64,000 bases of DNA from an uncultured Verrucomicrobia subdivision 3 bacterium (GTDB taxonomy: Bacteria > Verrucomicrobiota > Verrucomicrobiae > Limisphaerales > UBA11358), in contig CAIXPZ010000047.1 of assembly GCA_903921455.1 (NCBI GenBank), positions 1 through 64,000 on the forward strand, given 5' to 3'. A program made the position numbers and the translations under genes. This document shows positions 34,683 to 42,984 of the stretch, one piece after another. Within the stretch, counting starts at the first letter, position 1. Each line of letters begins with the position of its first letter. The notes beneath the pieces are model-generated. The model searched no databases. It saw only the letters and a list, made by a program, of their open reading frames with translations, and was not told the origin of the DNA.

Positions 34683-36275
34683 TTATTCGGTCAGGGCGTC
34701 GGGAGCGTTTGTTTTTTGGTTGAAAGCCGCATCATTCTTCTGCGGCAGGCCGGGCGTGCTGCGGCCGTCGGCCTTGTATTTTTCGAGCAGGGCTTTCAGG
34801 CGGACAACGATTTCGGGATGTTCGCCGTAAAGGTTACGGCGCTCGGCGGGGTCGGCGCTTAAATCATAGAGCACGCCGGGAAACGGATTCGGCGCGGAAT
34901 CATAGCCGCGCTCCTGCTTGAACCAATCCGGCTCCTTGTTCGCGTCGCCGGTTTTCGCATCAATGAACACCCAGCTGCCCTGGCGGACGGCGAGCTTGCC
35001 GTTGCCGGCGTGATGGACGGTAGCTTCACGGATGGGCTTGGTGAGCTTCTCGCCGAGCAGCGCAGGAAGAATGTTGTAGCTGTCCTCACCGGCGTTGTCC
35101 GGCAGTTTCGCGCCGACAATCGCCGCCGCCGTAGCCATGAGATCGGCGTGGCAGATGACCTCGGCGTTCGTGGTGCCGGGCTGGATGCGCGCGGGCCAGC
35201 TCACGATGAACGGTATGCGATGACCGCCTTCCCAGGTATCGCGCTTCACGCCACGCCAGTCGCCCATCGCATAATGCTTCTGGTCGCGCGCCTCCTCGTA
35301 GTTCCAGTTTTCAGGCCCGTTGTCGGAAGTGAAAAACACCAGCGTGTTGCTCGCGCAGCCGGCGCGCTGCAGCGCCGCCATGACCTCGCCCACCGTCCAG
35401 TCCATCTCCATCACCCAGTCGCCGTAATCGCCGATGCCGCTCTTGCCCTTGAACTGGTCGTTCGGGATAATCGGCGAGTGCGGCCCCGTGAGCGCGAGAT
35501 AAAGGAAAAACGGTTTCGCCGGCGTCTTCGCGCTTTGCCCGATCCATTCCACCGCCTTGCGTGCCATTGTGGGCGCGATTTGTTTCCGGTCAAAACTCGC
35601 CTGTGCCGGGCCGGCGTGCTGGCTCAGGCGCGAACCAAGTGCGGGCCATTGTTCCGTCGGCGCCGGGCCGGCAATCCGATCGTTTTGAATGAACACATAC
35701 GGCGAGAAATTCGGCGCGCTCATGCCGAAAAAATAATCAAAGCCGAGATCCACCGGGCCACCGGTGATGGGCTGGCTCCAGTCAATGTCCGCGCACAGCG
35801 CGTTGTCCTGATTCTTAGTCAAGGCGAGTTTCTTTGCCGAGGCCTCCAACGCGAACGGCCAGTTCAGGCCGAGATGCCATTTGCCGATGGCCGCCGTGCG
35901 GTAGCCTTGCTCGCGCAGCATTTCCGGCACGGTCAACCGGCCCGGCTCGATGAGCGGCTTGTCCCATTGCCACAGGACGCCTGCCTTGAGGCGCGTCCGC
36001 CAGCAATAACGCCCCGTCAGCAGCGCATAACGCGTCGGCGTGCAGACGGCGGTCGGCGCGTGTGCATCAGTGAAGCGCATTCCCTGGCTCGCGAGTCGAT
36101 CGAGATTCGGCGTCGGGATTTTCCCAGAAGGGTAATTGCATTGCACATCGCCATAACCCAAATCGTCGGCAAGGATGAAGACAATGTTGGGTGGTTGCGG
36201 AATCGCGGCGGCAGGAGCGGCCAGTGTTGACCACGCCGGCAGCAAGGCACAACCAATTAGAACGAGTGTTTTCAA
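34683..36275 (-). CDS. Secreted type I sulfatase (CTPTR), TTG start
   Basis: A 530-residue S1-family sulfatase with signal peptide 1-19. Metal aspartates are in ILADDLGYGD and the formylglycine cysteine is C78 in CTPTRYALLTGRYCWRTRLKAG. AAIGKWHLG, TGPHSPI and FFTSDNGPENW follow in order. The only possible start before the signal peptide is TTG at 36275, overlapping the previous TGA as TTGA. This looks like translational coupling with an unusual start codon. It shares the CTPxRYALLTG block with the sulfatase to its left, so the two may be old tandem duplicates. Substrate unknown. Confidence 0.92.
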   Translation of the reverse strand: MKTLVLIGCALLPAWSTLAAPAAAIPQPPNIVFILADDLGYGDVQCNYPSGKIPTPNLDRLASQGMRFTDAHAPTAVCTPTRYALLTGRYCWRTRLKAGVLWQWDKPLIEPGRLTVPEMLREQGYRTAAIGKWHLGLNWPFALEASAKKLALTKNQDNALCADIDWSQPITGGPVDLGFDYFFGMSAPNFSPYVFIQNDRIAGPAPTEQWPALGSRLSQHAGPAQASFDRKQIAPTMARKAVEWIGQSAKTPAKPFFLYLALTGPHSPIIPNDQFKGKSGIGDYGDWVMEMDWTVGEVMAALQRAGCASNTLVFFTSDNGPENWNYEEARDQKHYAMGDWRGVKRDTWEGGHRIPFIVSWPARIQPGTTNAEVICHADLMATAAAIVGAKLPDNAGEDSYNILPALLGEKLTKPIREATVHHAGNGKLAVRQGSWVFIDAKTGDANKEPDWFKQERGYDSAPNPFPGVLYDLSADPAERRNLYGEHPEIVVRLKALLEKYKADGRSTPGLPQKNDAAFNQKTNAPDALTE

Positions 36276-37813
36276 GGTTTACGGAGGCTGGCGCCAAAGG
36301 CTTTGGGGTCGTCCTGGTCCGGTTCCTTCAATGCGGCCCGCTGGCGGAAGACCTCCTGCACCAGATTGGTTTGCACGTCCGCGTAGTCCGGGTTACCAAA
36401 GACGCTCCGCATCTCGCCGGGATCTTTGGCGCGGTCGAACAGCTCCCAATAGTCCACGTCGGGTGCGTAAAAATGCGCCAGTGTGTAACGGTCGGTGATG
36501 ACCCCGTAATGCGGACGGACATGGTGTTCGTCGGGATATTCGTAGTAATGATAGTAAAAGGCCTTGCGCCAGTCGGCGGGGGTTGCGCCCTGGAGCAGCG
36601 GCAGAAAGCTGCGCCCCTGCATCCGGGCGGGGACGGGCTGGCCGGCGGCCTGCAGCAGGGTCTCAGCAATATCGAGGTTGGCAACCACGTCTTTATTCAC
36701 GCTGCCGGCCTTGACGACTCCCGGCCAGCGGATGAGAAAGGGCGTGCGCGCGGATTCCTGGAAGATCCAGCGCTTGTCAAACCAACCGTGTTCGCCGAGG
36801 AAGAATCCCTGGTCCGAGGAATAGATAACGATGGTGTTGGTGGCGAGGCCGGTATCGTCGAGATATTTTAAAATGTGCCCGACGTTGTCATCCACGCCCT
36901 TGATGCAGCCAAGGTAGTCGTGCAGGAAACGGTTATATTTCCATTCGGTAAGCGCGCGGCCAGTGAGATTCTTTTTTAGAAACGCCTCGTTGCGCGGCAC
37001 GTAATAGGCATTCCAAATTTCTTTCTGGTCGGGAGTGAGATCCGGCGGGACGGCGAGCTTATTGTCCGATTTCAAAGTCATCGTGTTTTCAATACTCATG
37101 TTCTGGCCACGCTCGGCCAAACCACGGCCGGAGTAGTCATCGAACAAGTTGTCAGGCAAGGCATAGGTGCGATCATGGTCGAAATCCAAGTCGCGCAGCG
37201 CCGGCTGCCAGTTGCGATGCGGCGCCTTTTGCCAGCAGAGCAACATGAACGGCTTGTTGGTGTCGCGCTGTTTCAACCAGTCCAGCGAAAGATCGGCGAT
37301 GATGTCGGTGACATAGCCCGGATGTTTCACGCGCTGGCCATCGCAAATCATTGGGGGGTTATAATAAATCCCCTGCTCCGGGAGAATTTCCCAATGGTCG
37401 AAGCCGGTCGGGTCGGTTTCCAAATGCCACTTGCCGATGATCGCGGTCTGATAACCGGCCTTTTGGAGCAGCTTGGGCAAGGTGGTCTGGGAGCCGTCGA
37501 AGCGACAGTTGTAATTGTTGTAAAATCCGTTGATGTGGCTATAAGTGCCGGTAAGGATCGAGGCGCGGGCCGGGCCGCACAACGAATTGTTCACCAGAAA
37601 ACGGTCGAACCGCATGCCTTCCTGCGCGAGGCGATCAATGTTTGGCGTCTGGATCAGGTGCCGCGACTCGCCGTAGGCGCTGACCGCCTGCCAGGCGTGA
37701 TCGTCCGCCATGATGAACAGGATGTTGGGCCTTTGCGGAGGGGTGGCGGCAGCTGCGTCAAAAGCTGACAACACCGGCAGCAATGCGGAACAAATATGAA
37801 TGATTCGATGCAT
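36272..37813 (-). CDS. Secreted type I sulfatase (CGPAR)
   Basis: A 513-residue sulfatase of a distinct subgroup. Signal peptide 1-23. FIMADDHAWQAVSAYG carries the metal aspartates, and the formylglycine cysteine is C79 in SLCGPARASILTGTYSHINGFYNN. AIIGKWHLETDP, KAPHRNW and VIYSSDQGFFLGEHGWFDKRW follow; the final EHGWFDKRW block is typical of exo-acting GlcNAc-, choline- or heparan-type sulfatases. The stop at 36272 overlaps the TTG of the next gene, and its own start is 3 bp after the sulfatase at 37817. The exact S1 subfamily cannot be set by eye. Confidence 0.92.
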   Translation of the reverse strand: MHRIIHICSALLPVLSAFDAAAATPPQRPNILFIMADDHAWQAVSAYGESRHLIQTPNIDRLAQEGMRFDRFLVNNSLCGPARASILTGTYSHINGFYNNYNCRFDGSQTTLPKLLQKAGYQTAIIGKWHLETDPTGFDHWEILPEQGIYYNPPMICDGQRVKHPGYVTDIIADLSLDWLKQRDTNKPFMLLCWQKAPHRNWQPALRDLDFDHDRTYALPDNLFDDYSGRGLAERGQNMSIENTMTLKSDNKLAVPPDLTPDQKEIWNAYYVPRNEAFLKKNLTGRALTEWKYNRFLHDYLGCIKGVDDNVGHILKYLDDTGLATNTIVIYSSDQGFFLGEHGWFDKRWIFQESARTPFLIRWPGVVKAGSVNKDVVANLDIAETLLQAAGQPVPARMQGRSFLPLLQGATPADWRKAFYYHYYEYPDEHHVRPHYGVITDRYTLAHFYAPDVDYWELFDRAKDPGEMRSVFGNPDYADVQTNLVQEVFRQRAALKEPDQDDPKAFGASLRKP

Positions 37814-37816
37814 GGT

Positions 37817-39325
37817 TTATTTGGCTGGAGACTTCGGTTCGTTCAAACGGCCCGGTTCGCGGCGACCGGAACCGGGATGCTTGGTCAAGCTGTCGCCCAA
37901 ATCCGCCCGTGCCTTTTCTGCTTCGGCGGCAAGTTGTTTTACAATTTCCGGATGCAGCGCGGAAACATCAGTGGTTTCGCCGATGTCATTGACCAGATCG
38001 TAGAGTTCCGCTTTTTGAATTTTACGCTGCGAATAAGGTGCCGGCACCCCGTCTTGGCCGCCTGGCTTGCCGGCCAGCGTCTGGTAAGTGTGCGGCAATT
38101 GAAGTTTCCAGCGGCCATCGCTGGTGGTCACCGCCTGAAGCTCATTCACGCCGTAATAAAACCAGTAGGCGTCGTGCGGATTTTTGGCACCGGGCTGGCG
38201 GGTGATAACCGGCCATACATCCAGACCGTCAATTTTGTTCTTCGGCAAATCAGCGCCGACGAGCTTCGCGATGGTCGGAAATAAATCAATCGTCATCAGC
38301 ATGTCAGCAGAGTCGGCGCCGGCAGGAATCTTTCCTGGCCAGCGCATGATGCACGGTTCACGCGTGCCCCCTTCCCAATTGGAGCCTTTGCCCTCGCGCA
38401 ACGGCTTCGCGGAACCACCGTGATTGCCGTAGCTCAACCAGGGCCCGTTGTCCGACGTAAAGATGACCCAGGTGTTTTCGTCGAGGCCATTCCGCTTGAG
38501 CGCGTCGAGAATTTGTCCAACCGACCAATCGATTTCCTCAATCACATCGCCGTAAAGTCCGCGCACGCTCTGGCCGCGAAATTTTTCACTCACGCCCAGC
38601 GGCACGTGCGGCATGCTGTGCGCGACGTAGAGAAAAAACGGCTGCGACCTGTTCTTTTCGATAAACTTCACCGCGTGTTCGGCATACCAAGTCGTCAGAT
38701 GATTCAGGTCATCAATGGACATTTCCTCGCGGAATTTATTTCCGCCGTCATAAATCGGCAGATTCGGATACTCGCGTTTCATCGCGGCATAGGCGGGAGG
38801 GAAATTAGTGATCAAATCAGGATGACCCGGCCAGTAGTCACAAGATAAAGGCAGGCCGAAAAACTCATCGAAGCCATGCTGCAGCGGCATAAATTGCGGC
38901 GCATCGCCCAGATGCCATTTGCCAAACATACCGGTGGCGTAACCGTGCTGCTTGAGAAGTTGGGCCAAGGTTGTTTCTTTTTCATTCAAACCGATTTTGG
39001 AACCCGGCCCCAGCGCACCATGAATGCCGACCCGATTGGGATAACAGCCCGTGAGCAACGCGCAGCGTGAGGCAGAGCAAACCGGCTGGGCGACGTGAAA
39101 ATTCCGGAAGATCACACCTTCGTCGGCCATGCGGTCGAGGTTTGGCGTCTTAAAACCTTCCGCGCCAAACTTGCCGACATCGGCGTAGCCCTGGTCATCG
39201 GTGAAGATGATGACGATGTTTGGCTTCCGGGCGGCGGCCGGCGCGGCGGCCGGCAAGAGAGGTTCCGCAGCGGTGACCGTGACCATCGTCAAGGCTGCGG
39301 CCAGCAGAATAATCGTATTTTTCAT
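37817..39325 (-). CDS. Secreted type I sulfatase (CSASR)
   Basis: A 502-residue S1 sulfatase. The ATG at 39325 begins the signal peptide (MKNTIILLAAALTMV); a TTG four codons earlier is unlikely. The metal aspartates are in IIFTDDQGYADVGKFG. The formylglycine cysteine is C83 in PVCSASRCALLTGCYPNRVGIHG, where Ala replaces the usual Pro, an accepted variant of C-x-[PA]-x-R. GMFGKWHLGDAP, HSMPHVPL and VIFTSDNGPWLSYG are present. It resembles arylsulfatase A and cerebroside-sulfatase-like enzymes. It is 24 bp downstream of a GH29 fucosidase, consistent with acting on a sulfated fucan or mucin. Confidence 0.93.
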   Translation of the reverse strand: MKNTIILLAAALTMVTVTAAEPLLPAAAPAAARKPNIVIIFTDDQGYADVGKFGAEGFKTPNLDRMADEGVIFRNFHVAQPVCSASRCALLTGCYPNRVGIHGALGPGSKIGLNEKETTLAQLLKQHGYATGMFGKWHLGDAPQFMPLQHGFDEFFGLPLSCDYWPGHPDLITNFPPAYAAMKREYPNLPIYDGGNKFREEMSIDDLNHLTTWYAEHAVKFIEKNRSQPFFLYVAHSMPHVPLGVSEKFRGQSVRGLYGDVIEEIDWSVGQILDALKRNGLDENTWVIFTSDNGPWLSYGNHGGSAKPLREGKGSNWEGGTREPCIMRWPGKIPAGADSADMLMTIDLFPTIAKLVGADLPKNKIDGLDVWPVITRQPGAKNPHDAYWFYYGVNELQAVTTSDGRWKLQLPHTYQTLAGKPGGQDGVPAPYSQRKIQKAELYDLVNDIGETTDVSALHPEIVKQLAAEAEKARADLGDSLTKHPGSGRREPGRLNEPKSPAK

Positions 39326-39349
39326 TTTAAAATTCAATTTACCGCCGCC

Positions 39350-41077
39350 TCACTTCGCCGGTTTAAGCACGGGAATTGGATCGATGGATTCAGCGGCACC
39401 AGCCAATTCCACCACGACAATTGTGTCGGTGTCATTCACATTTTTATCATCCAAACGAATGGTGCTTCGGTTGTCCCGTTTGACAACGGTGAGCGGGACA
39501 CCATTAAGCAGTTTGACGGAAACCGCCTTTTCTTTCAGATCCGGAATCGCAATCTCTTTACGACCATTCAGCAGGTGGAGATAGATTTTATGATCCTTGC
39601 AGGTGGACGCAAAGTTCTTCTCCGGCAAAAACGGGCCGCCGCGCGTGTCATAAATACTTTCGCCGTTCTTTTCCAACCAGGCACCTATTTCCTTGAGCCG
39701 GGCAACCTTGTCCGGTTCAAAGGTGCCGTCGGCTTTGGGCGGCACATTGAGCAGCAGGTTGCCGTCCCGGCCGACTGTATTCACCAGTTGCTGGATGAGC
39801 GTTTTCAAGGGGCGGGTGGTTGTATTGGGATGCCAGGACCAGCCTTGGGTGATGGAGATGCAGGTTTCCCAGGGACGTTCCCGGTCGAACTCGCCAATGC
39901 GCCCTTCCGGCGTGTCATAATCTCCGCGCAGGCCGCTACGGTCGTTGATCACGATGCCGGGCTGGAGTTTGCGGATCAGCCGGACGGATGCTTCAGGCGT
40001 GTTCTTCCAGAGGTATTGCGGGCTGTCGAGACAGTCGAACCACAGCATATCGATCTTGCCATAATTGCTGCAAAGCTCTTTTAGGTGCGTTAAATACATC
40101 TCACAGTATTTGTCATGCGTGGATTCCCGGCCGAAGTCACGATCATACCAATCCCGCGGCGAATAATACCAGCCGAGCTTCAGTCCGTTCTTATGGCAGG
40201 CATCCGCCAGCTCTTTGGCGGTGTCTTTGCCATAAGGCGTGGACAGGATATTGTGATCCGTGGTCTGGGTGCCGAACATGCAAAATCCGTCATGATGTTT
40301 CATGATGGGGATCATGTATTTCATACCCGCCGCTTTGGCCATCGCAGCCCATTTTTCAGCGTCAAAGTTTTCGTTGCGGAACTGCTTGTAGAGATTGTCA
40401 TAGACGGGATCGGCCCGGTAGGTTCCGTTGACGCCGTCCCCGCCGTAGCGGATGCGCCCCATCTTGCTGCCCTTTCGCGACCAGCCGATTTCTTCTCCGG
40501 CCACGGAACACGGTCCCCAGTGTGCGAACAGGCCGAACTTAAGCTTTCGCCACGCCGCAATGGTATCCTTGTCCGCATTCAAAGCCGGGGCGCGCCAGTC
40601 GGGCACGGATATTTTGTGCATTTGCCCGGCATTCCCCACCACCTCATATTCGATGACCGTGGCGACCGGGTCTCGCTCCGCGCGATCCATAAAGATCTGA
40701 ATGCCGGTCGCCCAATCGATAGAAACCTTGCCACCGGTCAGAGCCTTACAGGTTCCCTTCACCAGCGGGAGTTCCGAATTGGGAAATTGCATTGAAAGTC
40801 CTGGCTGCCAGTTGCGGATGAAAAGAAAAACCGTGCTGCCCTTGGCTCTTGAGAATCCCCATTCACCCGCCAAGAATGGGCCGGGCACCGAATCTTTGAT
40901 TAATGGGGTAAATTTCTCCGTCAGCCGGGCATCCAATGTCGGCGCGAGATTTTCCGAACTCGTGGCTTGGTAAGATATCGCACGCGGCATCACGACCGGC
41001 GCACTGGCGTCCACAGCGATCGCGACGGAGGCAAACACCATCAGGCCAGCGATCAGCAATATAATTATGTTTTTCAT
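39350..41077 (-). CDS. Secreted GH29 alpha-L-fucosidase with N-terminal beta-domain
   Basis: A 575-residue secreted fucosidase. Signal peptide 1-25. Residues 30-155 form an extra N-terminal beta-sandwich before the catalytic barrel, the reverse of the usual GH29 order. The barrel starts at KLKFGLFAHWGPCS (178-191) with the substrate histidine intact, then KHHDGFCMFGTQTTDH and the nucleophile D348 in KIDMLWFDCLDS. The last 80 residues are a beta-sandwich (KIYLHLLNGRKEIAIPDL). It probably removes terminal alpha-L-fucose. It lies between a second GH29 gene and four sulfatases. Confidence 0.9.
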   Translation of the reverse strand: MKNIIILLIAGLMVFASVAIAVDASAPVVMPRAISYQATSSENLAPTLDARLTEKFTPLIKDSVPGPFLAGEWGFSRAKGSTVFLFIRNWQPGLSMQFPNSELPLVKGTCKALTGGKVSIDWATGIQIFMDRAERDPVATVIEYEVVGNAGQMHKISVPDWRAPALNADKDTIAAWRKLKFGLFAHWGPCSVAGEEIGWSRKGSKMGRIRYGGDGVNGTYRADPVYDNLYKQFRNENFDAEKWAAMAKAAGMKYMIPIMKHHDGFCMFGTQTTDHNILSTPYGKDTAKELADACHKNGLKLGWYYSPRDWYDRDFGRESTHDKYCEMYLTHLKELCSNYGKIDMLWFDCLDSPQYLWKNTPEASVRLIRKLQPGIVINDRSGLRGDYDTPEGRIGEFDRERPWETCISITQGWSWHPNTTTRPLKTLIQQLVNTVGRDGNLLLNVPPKADGTFEPDKVARLKEIGAWLEKNGESIYDTRGGPFLPEKNFASTCKDHKIYLHLLNGRKEIAIPDLKEKAVSVKLLNGVPLTVVKRDNRSTIRLDDKNVNDTDTIVVVELAGAAESIDPIPVLKPAK

Positions 41078-41174
41078 TTTGAAATTCTTTCAATCTACGT
41101 GGTCCGACTTGGGCACCGGCATTGGCGCGCTGTTTCTAGGACATGCCGGCTGTTCAAAGTGTTAACATGGTGAT

Positions 41175-42959
41175 TCAGGGTTCGAACAATTGAAACTCGT
41201 TCACCACCGGCGTATCGATGGCTTCCTGAATAACGAGACGAAAGACACGCGCTTTGACCGATGGAAATGACTCCCGTTTGTGGCTGCCAATCGTGGTGCC
41301 GGCGACCAATGGCTTCCACTCGCCAGCGACCTGTGCTTGAACTTCAAACCTCCGGGTCCGGTTGTAGGCATGGTCATCCAGCAACACCGCCCCGACTTCG
41401 TGTTCTTCGCCGAGATCAATCTGCACCCAACCATCACGGGCCTTTACATCGGCTCCGGCCCAGAGGGTGTCAAAGTCGCCATCATTGGCATGGTGCTTCG
41501 ACAGTTCTTTCTCACGACCAGGCCATTCACCCGAAACCGTGACCGGCTTGCCTAAGGCCAGGTTTTCCGGAGCCGGGGAAAGCGCAACGGGCCCCTCCAG
41601 CATCACGACCACCACCGAAGCGATGGGGTCGGGCGCGGCGGCAGGAAGCGCAATCTCCATTCCCCTGGAGGTGGACGTCACCGGCAGATTCTGGTCCGGC
41701 CCGGCGAGCAGATAGGCGCGTTTCACTTTGGTTGCGAGCGGCACCGACAATCGACCGTTGGTTGGCCATTTGAAAACGTGCAGAAACAACTTGCCGGGCT
41801 TTTGGGTGCAACGACCGTCAAAAGGCAGCCATTCGAACGGACTAGCCGTCGTTCCGTGGATCGCTTCGCCATTGACCTGCATCCAGGCGCCAAATTTTTC
41901 GAGGCATTGCCGGGCTTGCGGCAGAATTTCGCCCTCGGCACTCGGCCCGATGTTGAGCAGCATGTTGCCGCCCTTACTCGCGACATCAATCAATTGCTCG
42001 AGCAGATCTTTGAACGGTCGAAAGCCGACAAGCCGGTTATAGCCCCAGTTGTTCGGCAACTGCATGGTCTGGCAGGTTTCCCAATCAATTCCCGGCAAAC
42101 CCGTGGACGGCACTTCGCCTTCGGGCGAAATATAATCACCGGCAAACACATAGCCATAGGAATTAGCGATAGCGATAGCGAGTTTACGTTGAGGTGGCAC
42201 GTAGCCGGAGCGGTTATTGATGATCACGCTCGGCTGAAGCGAACGCGTGTATTCTTCAAGTCCTTTGCCGTCGTCGGAGTTCCACACTTTGCGATCCCAT
42301 GAGCCATCAAACCACACCATCCCGATCGGTCCATAGTTGGCGAACAATTCCCCGAGTTCCCCGTAAAGATAGGTTTTGAACCGCGCCTTATCCGACTGAC
42401 TTTTGGCATAATCATTGAATGCCGGTCGGCCCGGCCAATCCGGATGATGCCAGTCCAATACCGAGTGATAGATGCAGAACTGCACGCCTTCCGCATGGCA
42501 CGCGTCGGCCAGCGGCTTGAGCAGGTCCTGGCCGCCGGGAGTAATGGCGATGTTCCAGTCGTCATTCATTCTCGTCGGCCACAAACAAAAGCCGTCGTGA
42601 TGTTTCGTAGTGATACAGATATACTTGACGCCTGCCGCCTTAATCAGGCGCACCCATTCCCGCGCATTGTATTTTGACGGGTGCCAAGTCTTAGCCAGCG
42701 GACTGTATTGCGAGCTGGGAATGTTGAGATAATTTTGGATCCATTCTGCGCCGCCGGTGATGGTCTGGCCCTGCCACTCGCCGGCCAACTGTGAATACAA
42801 CCCCCAATGAATAAACATGCCGAACTTCGCGGCGCGAAACCACTGCATCCGCGCGGCGTGCTCCTGCACAGTTTCATGGAAGGGAACCGGATCCGCCGCC
42901 CGCGATATGGTTCCGAGCATGACAGACACGGCTGTAAGACCAATGAACAACATTTTCAT
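41175..42959 (-). CDS. Secreted GH29 alpha-L-fucosidase with F5/8-type C domain
   Basis: A 594-residue fucosidase. The ATG at 42959 gives a normal signal peptide (cleavage after about 21, ISRA). An ATG at 43001 would overlap the upstream gene. The barrel has KFGMFIHWGLYS, TTKHHDGFCLWPT and the nucleophile D218 in MVWFDGSWDRKVWNS. The C-terminal 120 residues (ALGKPVTVSGEWPG.., WVQIDLGEEHEVGAVLLDD, ARVFRLVIQEA) form an F5/8-type C (CBM32-like) carbohydrate-binding domain. The domain order is standard for GH29. The 97-bp gap to the next GH29 gene holds no clear terminator. Confidence 0.92.
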   Translation of the reverse strand: MKMLFIGLTAVSVMLGTISRAADPVPFHETVQEHAARMQWFRAAKFGMFIHWGLYSQLAGEWQGQTITGGAEWIQNYLNIPSSQYSPLAKTWHPSKYNAREWVRLIKAAGVKYICITTKHHDGFCLWPTRMNDDWNIAITPGGQDLLKPLADACHAEGVQFCIYHSVLDWHHPDWPGRPAFNDYAKSQSDKARFKTYLYGELGELFANYGPIGMVWFDGSWDRKVWNSDDGKGLEEYTRSLQPSVIINNRSGYVPPQRKLAIAIANSYGYVFAGDYISPEGEVPSTGLPGIDWETCQTMQLPNNWGYNRLVGFRPFKDLLEQLIDVASKGGNMLLNIGPSAEGEILPQARQCLEKFGAWMQVNGEAIHGTTASPFEWLPFDGRCTQKPGKLFLHVFKWPTNGRLSVPLATKVKRAYLLAGPDQNLPVTSTSRGMEIALPAAAPDPIASVVVVMLEGPVALSPAPENLALGKPVTVSGEWPGREKELSKHHANDGDFDTLWAGADVKARDGWVQIDLGEEHEVGAVLLDDHAYNRTRRFEVQAQVAGEWKPLVAGTTIGSHKRESFPSVKARVFRLVIQEAIDTPVVNEFQLFEP

Positions 42960-42984
42960 GGTAATATTTGATTTCGCAGGTGGT

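Noticed and set aside
24541..36230. Several 350-750-codon plus-strand frames opposite the glycan locus (for example 28119-30383, 33369-34586, 35010-36230)
   Set aside because: All are mirror frames of well-supported secreted enzymes and contain shadow-type Arg/Ala/Val-rich sequence without domains.
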